Below, piece after piece: positions 33,325 to 40,984 of a stretch of DNA of 64,000 nt. Positions within the stretch are counted from its first letter, which is position 1; every line of letters begins with the position of its first letter. The DNA comes from Thermoanaerobaculia bacterium (GTDB lineage: Bacteria > Acidobacteriota > Thermoanaerobaculia > UBA5066), in the NCBI GenBank assembly GCA_022071945.1, contig JAJVIN010000023.1, forward strand, positions 1 to 64,000. The letters run 5' to 3'. The notes beneath the pieces were generated by a model. The model ran no database searches and had not been told where the DNA came from. It saw nothing but the letters and a program-made list of their open reading frames with translations. Made by a program: the position numbers and the translations under genes.

Positions 33325-34482
33325 CTACTCGACCCATGAGGAGGCGAGGGCGCGCATCTCTCGGAGGTGCAGCCCGAGGATCTCCCCGCCACGTCCGAGC
33401 GAGATCAGGTCGCGCTCCACCGCGTGCCGGACCAGCAGCTGGAGACGATCCTCCGTGAAGTCGGTCGGCGAGAGGCTATCTGGTTCCTCCGCAGCCCGCG
33501 TTGACGCCGCACGGAAAGCCTCGACCCCGAGAGCCTCTGGTTCATCGGCCTTCTGGAGGCTCCGTCCGAAGCGGCGGGTGTACTCGGCCTGGAAGCGTCC
33601 CCAGACCTGCTTCCCGAGTGCAGAAGTTTCAGAGAGGCGGTAGAGAACCGTCTTGTAACTCACGCGGAACATGCGCTTCAGCTTCAGGACACGATCTACG
33701 AAGCTCGAACCCGCGCTGGCCGCCCACTCCTTGCGGAAGGCACCCTCAGGAAGGAGGAAGTGGGCGGCGAACGTATCCGCCTCTTTCTCCTCGTTCGGGC
33801 GCTCGTCGCTGTCACTCGCGTTGTAGGCATCCAGGTGCAGGAGCAGGTGGCCGAGTTCGTGGGCGGCCGTGAAGATCCACCGCTCGACGGCAATTCGTTC
33901 CCACGTATTCACGACGACCGCCGGGCCGCCGTCCTCGCGTCCGACCGAGAGGCCGAAGAACGCGTCGCTCGCGACGGAGATCCGGTAGACCTTCACGCCG
34001 GCCGACTCCAGGAGGCCGCAGATGTCGCGGATCGGCTCGACCTCGCCGAGGCCGAGCAGCGCCCGCACTTCCCGCGCCAACTCGGCAGGCCCAAGCGGTT
34101 CGGCGGATGCGCGGAGGCGACGGATCTTCTCGTCCAGATCGAAGGTCTTCAGGTCGCCGAGGAGCTGCTCGAGCTGGGAGAAGTTAGTGAGCCAGTCGCC
34201 GACGTCCGCCAAGACCTGCTCCCTGGAGTTCAGCCGCTTGAGCGAGCGGAAGCGAACCTGCGAGAGCAGCGTCACCGGCCGGAGCAGCGCCGCGAGGTTG
34301 ACCTCAAGCGCCTGTGCCAGCGCCTGCAACGTGCTGGCGCGCGGCACAGCCTTCCCCGTCTCGATGTTGCGGTAGCCAACGCGGGTCAGATCCGCCTTCT
34401 CTGCCAGCTGCGCCTGGGTCCAGCCCCGGGATTCACGGAGGCGTCGGAGATTCGCTGGGAGCGTGGTGCTGAGGGGTTCCAT
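33325..34482 (-). CDS. XRE-family regulator fused to ImmA/IrrE metallopeptidase
   Basis: 385 residues. N-terminal HTH: NLRRLRESRGWTQAQLAEKA, then LTRVGYRNIETGKAVPRAST. The centre has the ImmA/IrrE zinc site WIFTAAHELGHLLLHLDAY (HExxH near residue 205) and the downstream acidic NEEKEADTFAAHFLLPEGAF. The C-terminus has a winged-helix-like segment (FRVSYKTVLYRLSETSALG). Such proteins repress their own operon and can be relieved by proteolysis. It is the first gene of a stack with PIN, DUF2188 and ASCH-like genes. Its promoter overlaps a pair of direct repeats (see separate entry). Confidence 0.9.
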   Translation of the reverse strand: MEPLSTTLPANLRRLRESRGWTQAQLAEKADLTRVGYRNIETGKAVPRASTLQALAQALEVNLAALLRPVTLLSQVRFRSLKRLNSREQVLADVGDWLTNFSQLEQLLGDLKTFDLDEKIRRLRASAEPLGPAELAREVRALLGLGEVEPIRDICGLLESAGVKVYRISVASDAFFGLSVGREDGGPAVVVNTWERIAVERWIFTAAHELGHLLLHLDAYNASDSDERPNEEKEADTFAAHFLLPEGAFRKEWAASAGSSFVDRVLKLKRMFRVSYKTVLYRLSETSALGKQVWGRFQAEYTRRFGRSLQKADEPEALGVEAFRAASTRAAEEPDSLSPTDFTEDRLQLLVRHAVERDLISLGRGGEILGLHLREMRALASSWVE

Positions 34483-34488
34483 GTCCTA

Positions 34489-34517
34489 AAACTACTCTCC
34501 AATACATACGATGTCAA
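34489..34517 (-). promoter_or_regulatory. promoter of the XRE-ImmA/IrrE operon, likely leaderless
   Basis: On the minus strand: TTGACA (perfect -35), 17-bp spacer and TAGTTT as -10. The -10 ends 6 bases before the ATG, so the message should be almost leaderless. Two direct copies of ATCGTAT flank and overlap the -35, a plausible operator for autoregulation by the encoded HTH. Confidence 0.65.
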
Positions 34518-34833
34518 TACGATAAGTTGACGAGAGAAATCCGTCGGTGAGTCTCCAGTCTGATGGGAGGAAAACCGAGCAGCCCATTTCGAAGCCGTAC
34601 CCGATGGAACACTCGTTGGGTTGTCATGCGATGCTGGCGCCGACGGCGGCGCGCATTTGCAATACTCTCGTCGTCAAGCTACAAAGGCAGCACCCCACCG
34701 CACTTTCCCATGCCCGGTAGCGCTGCTGCCGGATGACCACCCTGCACGAGTGCAGCTGGTCAGACGGAGGTGGAGAACGACGATCTCTCCGCTTCTGGAT
34801 GCGAAATTGATGCTTCGGAACCACTACGGCTGG

Positions 34834-34877
34834 TTTGCAAGCAGGAGGTGACCGGTTCGAGCCCGGTAGCCTCCACA
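34834..34877 (+). other. tRNA-Ala(TGC) 3'-half: second attachment-site fragment
   Basis: TTTGCAAGCAGGAGG matches the anticodon loop and 3' stem of tRNA-Ala(TGC). ACCGGTTCGAGCCCGGT (T-arm) and GCCTCCA (acceptor) follow. Upstream bases (GCTGG) cannot pair with the GCAGG stem, so the 5' half is absent. The broken end faces left, which by the usual logic puts the integrated element to the left. The CCA is degenerate (CAT). Not a functional tRNA. Confidence 0.7.
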
Positions 34878-35017
34878 TCTCGCAGCCAGAAGCCATGAAC
34901 GGGTACTCGCCGTTCGTGGTCCACCCCTCCCGATGACCACCTGCCTGTATCGTGCAGGGGTCGTCCGGTTGTCTCCTCGCCGATGGCGTGGGAAAGCGGT
35001 TTAACCCCCCTTTCCCC

Positions 35018-36058
35018 ATGGTTTCCTCCCAGCCGAAAACACCTCCTGCTTTTCCTGCAACTCGACGGAACCACACGCACCCAAGTCGACGGGCTGATGC
35101 TCGAACACCGCGTCAGGACGCCGCAGAATCCCTCACGGATCTCTCGCTTGACCGGCTCGACCTCTGGCACGCGGCATTCTGCGAAGAATCGCGGCACCTG
35201 GAGGGGAAGAGCCCGATGACGGTCGCGGGATACGACTGTGCGTACCGGTCCTTCCGCCGGTTCCTCCTCGAGGCGGTACCCCGGACGAACGGTGCCATTG
35301 GGACGCGGCTCTCAGAGGTGGAGGCCTGGCTCATGTGGCTCCGAAAGCGGGGCGTCGGTCCGGTCTCGTGCAACACCTACTGGCGGGGACTCGTGCCGTT
35401 CTTCCAGTACCTCGAGCGCACCCGGAGCGTCCCGAACCCGTTCGATGGGCTGCGCGCTCCAGGACTCCCGCAGCGTGTACCGAAGGCGCTCAGTCCCGAC
35501 GAGTGCCGACGCCTCATCGAGTCTGCGCAGCACTTCCCGTGGCCGACGCTGTTCGAACGTACCCGCGCGGTGGCCGTCGTGGCGATCCTCCTCTACACCG
35601 GGCTCCGTCGCGGAGAGCTGCTCCGCTTGAAGTACGCGGATGTCGACCTTAACGACGGGAGCCTCCGCGTCGAGAAGGGGAAAGGGCGGTACGGCGGGAA
35701 GGACCGCGTCTGTGTTCTCCCGCCGGAACTCATCTTCTTCTTGAAGGCCTACCTGCGAGAACGCGCGCGCTGCCAGATCGTGTGCCCGGAGGTCTTCGCC
35801 TCCCATCGCCAGCAGGGACTCTCCGAGACGCAGCTGCGGCGCATCCTCGGCGCGGTGAAGCGGGCGGCGGGCATCCAGTTCAGCCCGCACGCGCTCCGCC
35901 ACAGCTTCATCTCGATGGCACTTCGCGCTGGGACGCCGATCCACGTCGTCCAGGCGCTGGCGGGACATGCCTCGATCCAGTCGACGATCCCGTACATCCG
36001 CGTGTTCGACGAGGAGCGTCGGGCTGCCGCGCAGAAGTTCACGATCATGGGACTGTGA
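35018..36058 (+). CDS. tyrosine recombinase (second integrase)
   Basis: About 346 residues from MVSSQPKTPP; an upstream GTG would add 22. Catalytic motifs: Arg in YTGLRRGELLRLKY, HxxR in PHALRHSFISMAL, His in ALAGHASIQST and Tyr in PYIRVFDEE. The SAM-like N-terminal part has LEGKSPMTVAGYDCAYRSFR. The compact architecture is XerC/D- or Tn554-like rather than lambda-like. It starts about 140 bp right of the tRNA-Ala fragment. Its last ~80 bases are duplicated at 38158-38239, suggesting that recombination or an insertion has involved this gene end. Confidence 0.9.
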   Translation: MVSSQPKTPPAFPATRRNHTHPSRRADARTPRQDAAESLTDLSLDRLDLWHAAFCEESRHLEGKSPMTVAGYDCAYRSFRRFLLEAVPRTNGAIGTRLSEVEAWLMWLRKRGVGPVSCNTYWRGLVPFFQYLERTRSVPNPFDGLRAPGLPQRVPKALSPDECRRLIESAQHFPWPTLFERTRAVAVVAILLYTGLRRGELLRLKYADVDLNDGSLRVEKGKGRYGGKDRVCVLPPELIFFLKAYLRERARCQIVCPEVFASHRQQGLSETQLRRILGAVKRAAGIQFSPHALRHSFISMALRAGTPIHVVQALAGHASIQSTIPYIRVFDEERRAAAQKFTIMGL

Positions 36059-36185
36059 GCTTGGTGGCGAAGCAGTCACACGCTCGCGGGGCCCGATGGT
36101 TCTCGTGGCTCTTCGTTCCTATGATCGTCACCGATGCAGCGAGCACGACGGATGCAGCTCGTATCTGCTGAGACAACCACTCCCC

Positions 36186-36692
36186 TCACTTAGGGGACTG
36201 TTTGTGATCCTCTTGGCCAGAACCGTCGTCCTCACTGACGCGCAGGTCGCCGATGACCTCTTCGACGTGAATCTTCTGAATGATCTGAGTCACTTCAATA
36301 TTCGTAACACTCTGATTCGCCGGCTTTTGGCTCAGATGACTCATTAGCTCCAGAATCACCGCGATCCATGCTGCTGCCTTCTTCGGACTATTCGGGAGCC
36401 ACTTCTTGATTGCTGCGTGCCTGCCTGTGGGCTTCTCGCCTGCCCGAACCTTTTCGAGTTCCTCAAGAATCAGACCCAGCTCTTGGCGTGGGTTCTTCGC
36501 CTCATTTAAGAGCACCACGAAGCCATTCACAGTCCCCCTAAAAGAAGTGGGAGGTACTGGGTTGAAATGCCCACAGTACGGGCACTGAATGCCCTTTGAA
36601 ACCGAGAGAGTTAACGTAGCCCCTTCGCCCACGAATATCCCGGGGTCGTATACCCGGTGGCACTTCTTGCAGACAAACTTTACGTCTCCCAT
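36186..36692 (-). CDS. zinc-ribbon hypothetical protein
   Basis: 168 residues from MGDVKFVCKKCHRVYDPGIF. CKKC and CPYCGHF form a four-Cys zinc ribbon in the first 45 residues. A helical middle (ELGLILEELEKVRAGEKPTG) and a hydrophobic segment (AAAWIAVILELMSHLS) follow, with an Asp/Glu-rich tail. Codon use is clearly AT-richer than the neighbours, marking it as recently acquired. It lies between an integrase and an IS481-family element; its target DNA is where that element inserted. Function unknown. Confidence 0.55.
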   Translation of the reverse strand: MGDVKFVCKKCHRVYDPGIFVGEGATLTLSVSKGIQCPYCGHFNPVPPTSFRGTVNGFVVLLNEAKNPRQELGLILEELEKVRAGEKPTGRHAAIKKWLPNSPKKAAAWIAVILELMSHLSQKPANQSVTNIEVTQIIQKIHVEEVIGDLRVSEDDGSGQEDHKQSPK

Positions 36693-37674
36693 AACTATCG
36701 GGGTTACTTTCAATGGATTCTACGCCCAGGCTGGAGGATAGTCCATCTTTGTACTGTTGCAGAGATAAGGTTACACCCGGGCTCGTCGCTGTGCTTGCGA
36801 TCTGGGTTGTGAGCGTGTCTACAAGTTTCTGCCTCGGCGTCCTGCCATCCATCCCGAGACCCGTGTGGTGACGGCGGGCGTTGTAGTGCGCCATCCAGAG
36901 CCGGTAGCGGTACTGGAGCTCATCGAAGGTCATATCGGGGCGGCACTGGGAGAAGCACTCGTGCTTGAGCGTGCGGTGCCAGCGCTCCACCTTCCCGTTC
37001 TGCTCCGGGCTGTAGGCGTCGTTGTAGACCACCTCGATCCCCAGCGCCGCGCAGGCTTCGCGGAACACGCGACCGAAGCCGTTGTCGACGCGGATGCGCC
37101 GGATGCGGAACGGGCAGCGCGCCACGATCTTCCGCAGCGCCGCAGCAGCGGCCGCGTCGCCGCCCCAACTCTCGACGAGCTCCCCGTCCGCCCAGCGGCT
37201 GCAGTCGTCCACGCAGTCGAAGGAGACGAGCTGCCGCGACCGCCCGTAGGGGAAGCACGCGTCGAACTGCACCTCCTGGCCTGGCTCCTCCAGGCAGTAG
37301 AGCTGGGGCGCCGCGACCCACCGGCAGTACCCCTGCGTGTAGCGCACCTTGCGACGCTTGAGGATGCGCCAGACGGTCGTGGCGTGGAGGTGGCGCCCCA
37401 GCTCCTCTTCGAGCGCAACGGCGATGCCCACCGGCTCCTTGGCGGGCTCCAGCGCTGCGATGCGGCAGACGGCATCCTGGACGTCGTCGGGGGTACGGTT
37501 GCGACACCAGCCGGGCTTGGGTCCTGGCTTCTTCGGGAGGATGCCATCCACCCCGTGGCGCTCGTAGCGCGCCTTCAGGTGGTGGAACTGCTTGCGGGAG
37601 ATATCGAGGAGCTCCGCCGCCTTCGTCGCGGTCATCTGCTTCGTGAGGGTCTCTCGAATGAGGCGCTCTCTCAT
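36538..37674 (-). CDS. IS481-family transposase with read-through C-terminus
   Basis: 378 residues from MRERLIRETLTKQ. An N-terminal HTH (MTATKAAELLDISRKQFHHL) is followed by a GILPKKPGPKPGW linker and an rve DDE core: Asp in VQFDACFPYG, Asp in IRRIRVDNGFG and Glu in SPEQNGKVERWHRTLK. The insertion sequence has no stop codon of its own: the frame crosses the left inverted repeat at LQQYK and ends 212 bases into target DNA, adding about 70 foreign residues that overlap the zinc-ribbon gene in another frame. Confidence 0.85.
   Translation of the reverse strand: MRERLIRETLTKQMTATKAAELLDISRKQFHHLKARYERHGVDGILPKKPGPKPGWCRNRTPDDVQDAVCRIAALEPAKEPVGIAVALEEELGRHLHATTVWRILKRRKVRYTQGYCRWVAAPQLYCLEEPGQEVQFDACFPYGRSRQLVSFDCVDDCSRWADGELVESWGGDAAAAAALRKIVARCPFRIRRIRVDNGFGRVFREACAALGIEVVYNDAYSPEQNGKVERWHRTLKHECFSQCRPDMTFDELQYRYRLWMAHYNARRHHTGLGMDGRTPRQKLVDTLTTQIASTATSPGVTLSLQQYKDGLSSSLGVESIESNPDSYGRRKVCLQEVPPGIRPRDIRGRRGYVNSLGFKGHSVPVLWAFQPSTSHFF
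36735..36749. repeat. 15-bp target-site duplication, left copy
   Basis: AGGATAGTCCATCTT, identical to 37805-37819. IS481 elements make duplications of about 4-15 bp, so this defines the insertion exactly and indicates a recent event. Confidence 0.85.
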
Positions 37675-37804
37675 GGCCGTGAGGGGTTCGGTGCGTCGTC
37701 GAGGAGGTGAGAAATTTCGCACGGGGCAGTGTGGGGTAGTGCACTACCCCACACTGCCCCACTCCTCCTACCGATGTGTAACCCTAATTGCTGCAATTGG
37801 AACA
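36750..37804 (-). mobile_element. IS481-family insertion sequence
   Basis: 1055 bp, ends 5'-TGT...ACA-3'. The imperfect ~33-bp terminal repeats share TTGCA and GGTTACAC at matching distances. Bounded by identical 15-bp duplications. It contains the transposase gene and a 38-bp palindrome between the right end and the transposase start. Length and termini are typical of the family. Confidence 0.9.
37723..37760. repeat. 38-bp perfect palindrome inside the IS481 element
   Basis: GGGGCAGTGTGGGGTAGTG followed directly by its reverse complement, with no spacer. It sits between the right inverted repeat and the transposase start, where its RNA hairpin would lie in the leader of any transcript entering from outside. 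Confidence 0.9.
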
Positions 37805-37819
37805 AGGATAGTCCATCTT
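37805..37819. repeat. 15-bp target-site duplication, right copy
   Basis: AGGATAGTCCATCTT, identical to the left copy; followed by TGTCCATTGTCC of the original target. Confidence 0.85.
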
Positions 37820-38157
37820 TGTCCATTGTCCATCTCCCCTCGTCGGAACACACTGGATCAATTACCTGCCAGGCCAAATGCCCCGTCGAACTCCTGCCGA
37901 CATCGATGGCTGAAACCTCCACTTTGGGCTCGTTGATGCTGGCTGTATCTGGATCAATTTTCGCTCGCGCTGATCGACGTCGCTAATGGCTCATCCGGAC
38001 ACAACATCCTCAGCTTTCGCCTTCGATCAGCAGACCACAACTCCTATAAGTAAGGGTGTTGATAGTGAACGAGCCCTTCCTCCATAATCTGAAGGTGCGG
38101 TTCAAGTGAACTGAGAGGATGACTGACGTAGCCATTGCAATCGGGAAGATCCTCGCG
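37820..38157. other. non-coding, lower-GC stretch right of the IS
   Basis: No gene found in either direction. The base composition matches the AT-richer zinc-ribbon region on the other side of the insertion sequence, so both were probably one acquired segment before the IS inserted. Confidence 0.4.
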
Positions 38158-38239
38158 CCAGTCGACGACCCCGTTAATCCGCGTGTTCGATGAGGAGCGT
38201 CGGGCTGCCGCGCAGAAGTTCACGATCATGGGACTGTGA
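38158..38239 (+). pseudogene. fragment duplicating the 3' end of the second integrase
   Basis: About 82 bp nearly identical to the last codons of the integrase ending at 36058. It encodes CQSTTPLIRVFDEERR and onward to the same stop (KFTIMGL). The nucleophile Tyr codon (TAC) reads TTA here. No upstream integrase sequence is present. The ~2.1-kb segment between the copies is thus flanked by direct repeats of an integrase end. Confidence 0.75.
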
Positions 38240-38262
38240 GTGCCGCGGCGTGGTTCCGGCGC

Positions 38263-39567
38263 TCAGCCGTCGAGGTGGTGCACGTCGAGCTTGGACATCG
38301 CCCGCCGGAGGTCGTCGTCGGAGACGGACGAGTAGTAGAGCGTCATCGAGAGGTGCTTGTGGCCGAGCTGGCGCTGGATGACGGGCAGCGGCACGCCGGC
38401 CTCACGCCAGAGATCCGCTGCCGTCCGTCGCAGCATGTGGGGGGTGACGTGCGTGCCGAGGCTCTGGCTGACTATGCGCAGAATGCGGCGCACCGACACT
38501 TCGCCGATGCCCCCATTGCGCGTCGTCGAGACAATGAACTCATCGTCGGTTCGTCCCGCATCTCGCTTCGCGCCGATGTACCGCGTGAAGACCTCGACCG
38601 CTGTCGGACAGCAGACGAGGCGACGCTTCCCGCCGCTCGGTCCCTTGCCGATGACGTGGAGGTCGCCGTTGTCGCGATTTACGTCCCCATTCTTCAGCGT
38701 GAGTGCCTCATCTCGGCGGAGTCCTCCGAGGACGTAGAGGCGCACCAGGCAGCTGTTCCGCGCTGCCTCCAGTTCGGAGCCCCAGGGGAAGTGATCTACC
38801 TTCTCGAGGAGCGCCGGGACGAGCCCGACCAGGAGACGTGGCCGCTCTGGGTCTCCCTGCTTCGGTGTTGCAATCCCCTGGAATGGACTGAAGGCACCGT
38901 CCTGGGCGGCGAGGTGAACGACGACCGTCCGGACAGCGCGGAAGTACCCGTGGATACTGCGACGGCTCATGAGTCCGGATCGCGTCGGTCGCTGCCGGAG
39001 CCACGCCAGCCACTCTTTGATCACGCGCGCCTGCTCCCGCCAGTCTCCTCCGATCCAGGCTCGCTCGAGGTTGTTCGCCCGGACGAACCGAGCGAACGAG
39101 CGGAGCCCATCACGCCGCCAGTTCGCGGTGGTGCGAGCTTTCCCCTCTACGCGGACTTCCTCGTCGACACGGGCCAGGAACCGTCGTTCAAACTCGAGGA
39201 GGGAGTCCATCGCGAACGGGCGACCCGGCACACTGCTCTGGGAGGGGCTTCCGCCCGCAACACCTGTTGCGAAACCCGCGTAGAGCTGACCCACGAGGAG
39301 CTGGATGCGTGGATGAGCCAGCAGTGCCTCCGTACTCAAGTGGTCCAGAGGCAGTTCGCCAGCTGGAAGGAGCGCTTGGCTCGGTGTGCCGCCAGTCCGC
39401 TCATCGCCTCCCCTGTCGGTGGGGAGTGAACCACTCCCTGCGATGGACGAATCCGCCACCGGTACAGAGACCGGGGCGCTCGGCGAATCACGAGGAGATA
39501 GGGGGCGTCTCATGGAACCGGCAAGGAGGGAATCGCTCATCGGGTCGGGGCTACGAACTGTAGTCAT
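38263..39567 (-). CDS. tyrosine recombinase (third integrase)
   Basis: About 434 residues; the start is uncertain because ATGs at 39567 and 39540 both lack a good ribosome site. Catalytic motifs: Arg in VLGGLRRDEALTLK, HxxR in TPHMLRRTAADLW, His in QLGHKHLSMTL and Tyr in LYYSSVSDDDLR. The N-terminal ~120 residues are low-complexity Ser/Pro. It overlaps the 3' end of the TraG-like ATPase gene and runs in the same direction, as if part of that operon; the integrase fragment lies 24 bp beyond its stop. It probably serves the right-hand module. Confidence 0.85.
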   Translation of the reverse strand: MTTVRSPDPMSDSLLAGSMRRPLSPRDSPSAPVSVPVADSSIAGSGSLPTDRGGDERTGGTPSQALLPAGELPLDHLSTEALLAHPRIQLLVGQLYAGFATGVAGGSPSQSSVPGRPFAMDSLLEFERRFLARVDEEVRVEGKARTTANWRRDGLRSFARFVRANNLERAWIGGDWREQARVIKEWLAWLRQRPTRSGLMSRRSIHGYFRAVRTVVVHLAAQDGAFSPFQGIATPKQGDPERPRLLVGLVPALLEKVDHFPWGSELEAARNSCLVRLYVLGGLRRDEALTLKNGDVNRDNGDLHVIGKGPSGGKRRLVCCPTAVEVFTRYIGAKRDAGRTDDEFIVSTTRNGGIGEVSVRRILRIVSQSLGTHVTPHMLRRTAADLWREAGVPLPVIQRQLGHKHLSMTLYYSSVSDDDLRRAMSKLDVHHLDG

Positions 39568-40984
39568 CAATCACCAAGCCCGTCGGAACCGGCTCCATCC
39601 GGGTCTTCGGCATCTTCTGCGGGCGATCGAGCCGGATGCGTCGAGCGCGAAACGTTCGTCCCCGGATCGCCCAATAGCACGCACCGCGCGGGAGGTCGGT
39701 GATCTCGCGAATGCGTGACGCGATCTCCTCAGCCGGTGTCAGGAGCGGGTCCGTGATCTCGTCGTAGTGCCGGACGCGCTGCCGGGGCATCGTGCCGAGC
39801 GGCTCCAGGATGTCGGGTCCGAGGAGCCGGGCTTCCTGGAGTGGGAGCCGAAACAGGAACTGCCGCGCCGTGTTCCCCGTGAGGAGCGGTCGGAGCTTGG
39901 CCGGGAACAGCGAGAGCCCCTGCGAGGCCAGCGCGAGCGAGACCTTGTACTTCCGTCCGGTCACGAGCAAATCTGGGAGACCACCATCTTCGGCGGCGAA
40001 GCTGTGGGCTTCGTCGAGCAGGATGGAGAACGGCCGCCGCGTCTCCGGCACCTGCTGCTCCCGACGGAGCGCGCCAAGCAGTAGGCTGTTCAGGAGGAGC
40101 CGCCCCAGCACATCGGACGCCGCGCCGAGGGCGCCGCGGGCGAGGTTCACGATCACAGCCACCGGCTGATCCATCACCGAGAGGACATCCAAGTCTGCGA
40201 CGCCTTTCCCGAGGAACTTCTGGACGGACTCCGATCCTGTGAGCGGCGAGAGCTTGTTGATGACCGCCGACGCGTACATCTGCTCGGCGGCACCGAACCG
40301 CTCCGTGAAGTACGTCTGCGCCTGGGCTCCCGCCGTCTGGAGGACCGAGAGCCGGAAGTCCCGATCGAGGAGGAAGCGCTCGAGGTCGAGCAGCGTGACC
40401 GGCACCTCGCTCTCGATCGCCGCACGCAGACTCGCCGTCAGGATCTCTGACACCTTCACGCCGAACGCCCAGGAGGTCGCGCGCTCGTTCGTGTAGAGCT
40501 TCTTCAACACGGAGAGGAGGAGATCGACCTGGCGACCCGGTTCAACGCCGTCCATCTTTGCGAGCGGATTCCACGACGGGAGCGTCTCCGGCCGGGTGAA
40601 GTCGAGGTCGATGACCTTGAGGTTCCGCGTCGCGAGCGCCCAGGTGGCCACGCGCCTGGCGAGGTCTCCGTGTGGGTCGATGAGGCAGAACGCCTGCGCG
40701 TTTGCGAGCCGCGCCCGGGCGATGGCCTCGAGGAGCGACGACTTCCCGCTCCCTGTAGTTCCCAGGATGAGGGCGTGTTGGCGGAGATCCTCTGGCGTCA
40801 GGACGCACGGGACATCCGACCCGTCCGGCGACCGGTAGACCCCGAAGGGAGTGCCCTTCTCCTGGCGCTTCAGCATCTCGTGGAGGAAGCGATCCTTGGC
40901 GCAATAGAACTCGCGAGCGCGGAACCAGTCGCGGCTCTGCCGGGTCTGAAACGAGAGTTCGAGGACGGAGTCGAACGACATCAT
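39551..40984 (-). CDS. TraG/VirD4-like DNA-transfer ATPase
   Basis: 477 residues. Walker A ALILGTTGSGKSSLLEAIAR near residue 75 and LIDPHGDLARRVATWAL follow the HerA/TraG pattern. Walker B is PFSILLDEAHSFAAEDGG near 320, followed by TGRKYKVSLALASQGLSLFP and NTARQFLFRLP. No membrane helices are visible, so it is a soluble coupling-type motor. It overlaps the wHTH/membrane gene by 4 bp. Its role is the counterpart of the N-terminal half of the fused protein at 12633-15821. Confidence 0.85.
   Translation of the reverse strand: MMSFDSVLELSFQTRQSRDWFRAREFYCAKDRFLHEMLKRQEKGTPFGVYRSPDGSDVPCVLTPEDLRQHALILGTTGSGKSSLLEAIARARLANAQAFCLIDPHGDLARRVATWALATRNLKVIDLDFTRPETLPSWNPLAKMDGVEPGRQVDLLLSVLKKLYTNERATSWAFGVKVSEILTASLRAAIESEVPVTLLDLERFLLDRDFRLSVLQTAGAQAQTYFTERFGAAEQMYASAVINKLSPLTGSESVQKFLGKGVADLDVLSVMDQPVAVIVNLARGALGAASDVLGRLLLNSLLLGALRREQQVPETRRPFSILLDEAHSFAAEDGGLPDLLVTGRKYKVSLALASQGLSLFPAKLRPLLTGNTARQFLFRLPLQEARLLGPDILEPLGTMPRQRVRHYDEITDPLLTPAEEIASRIREITDLPRGACYWAIRGRTFRARRIRLDRPQKMPKTRMEPVPTGLVIDDYSS

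Larger units (their letters stand above)
34483..35017. other. junction between the XRE-ImmA promoter and the second integrase
   Basis: No gene seen. Contains the leftward promoter near 34500, two copies of GATGACCACC(C)TGC (about 34734 and 34934) that could be integrase arm sites, and the tRNA-Ala 3' fragment. It probably represents an element boundary. Confidence 0.5.

Noticed and set aside
34760-34880. Complete tRNA-Ala gene
   Set aside because: Only the anticodon loop, T-arm and 3' acceptor fit; the 5' half does not fold and the anticodon stem does not pair, so it is an att fragment.
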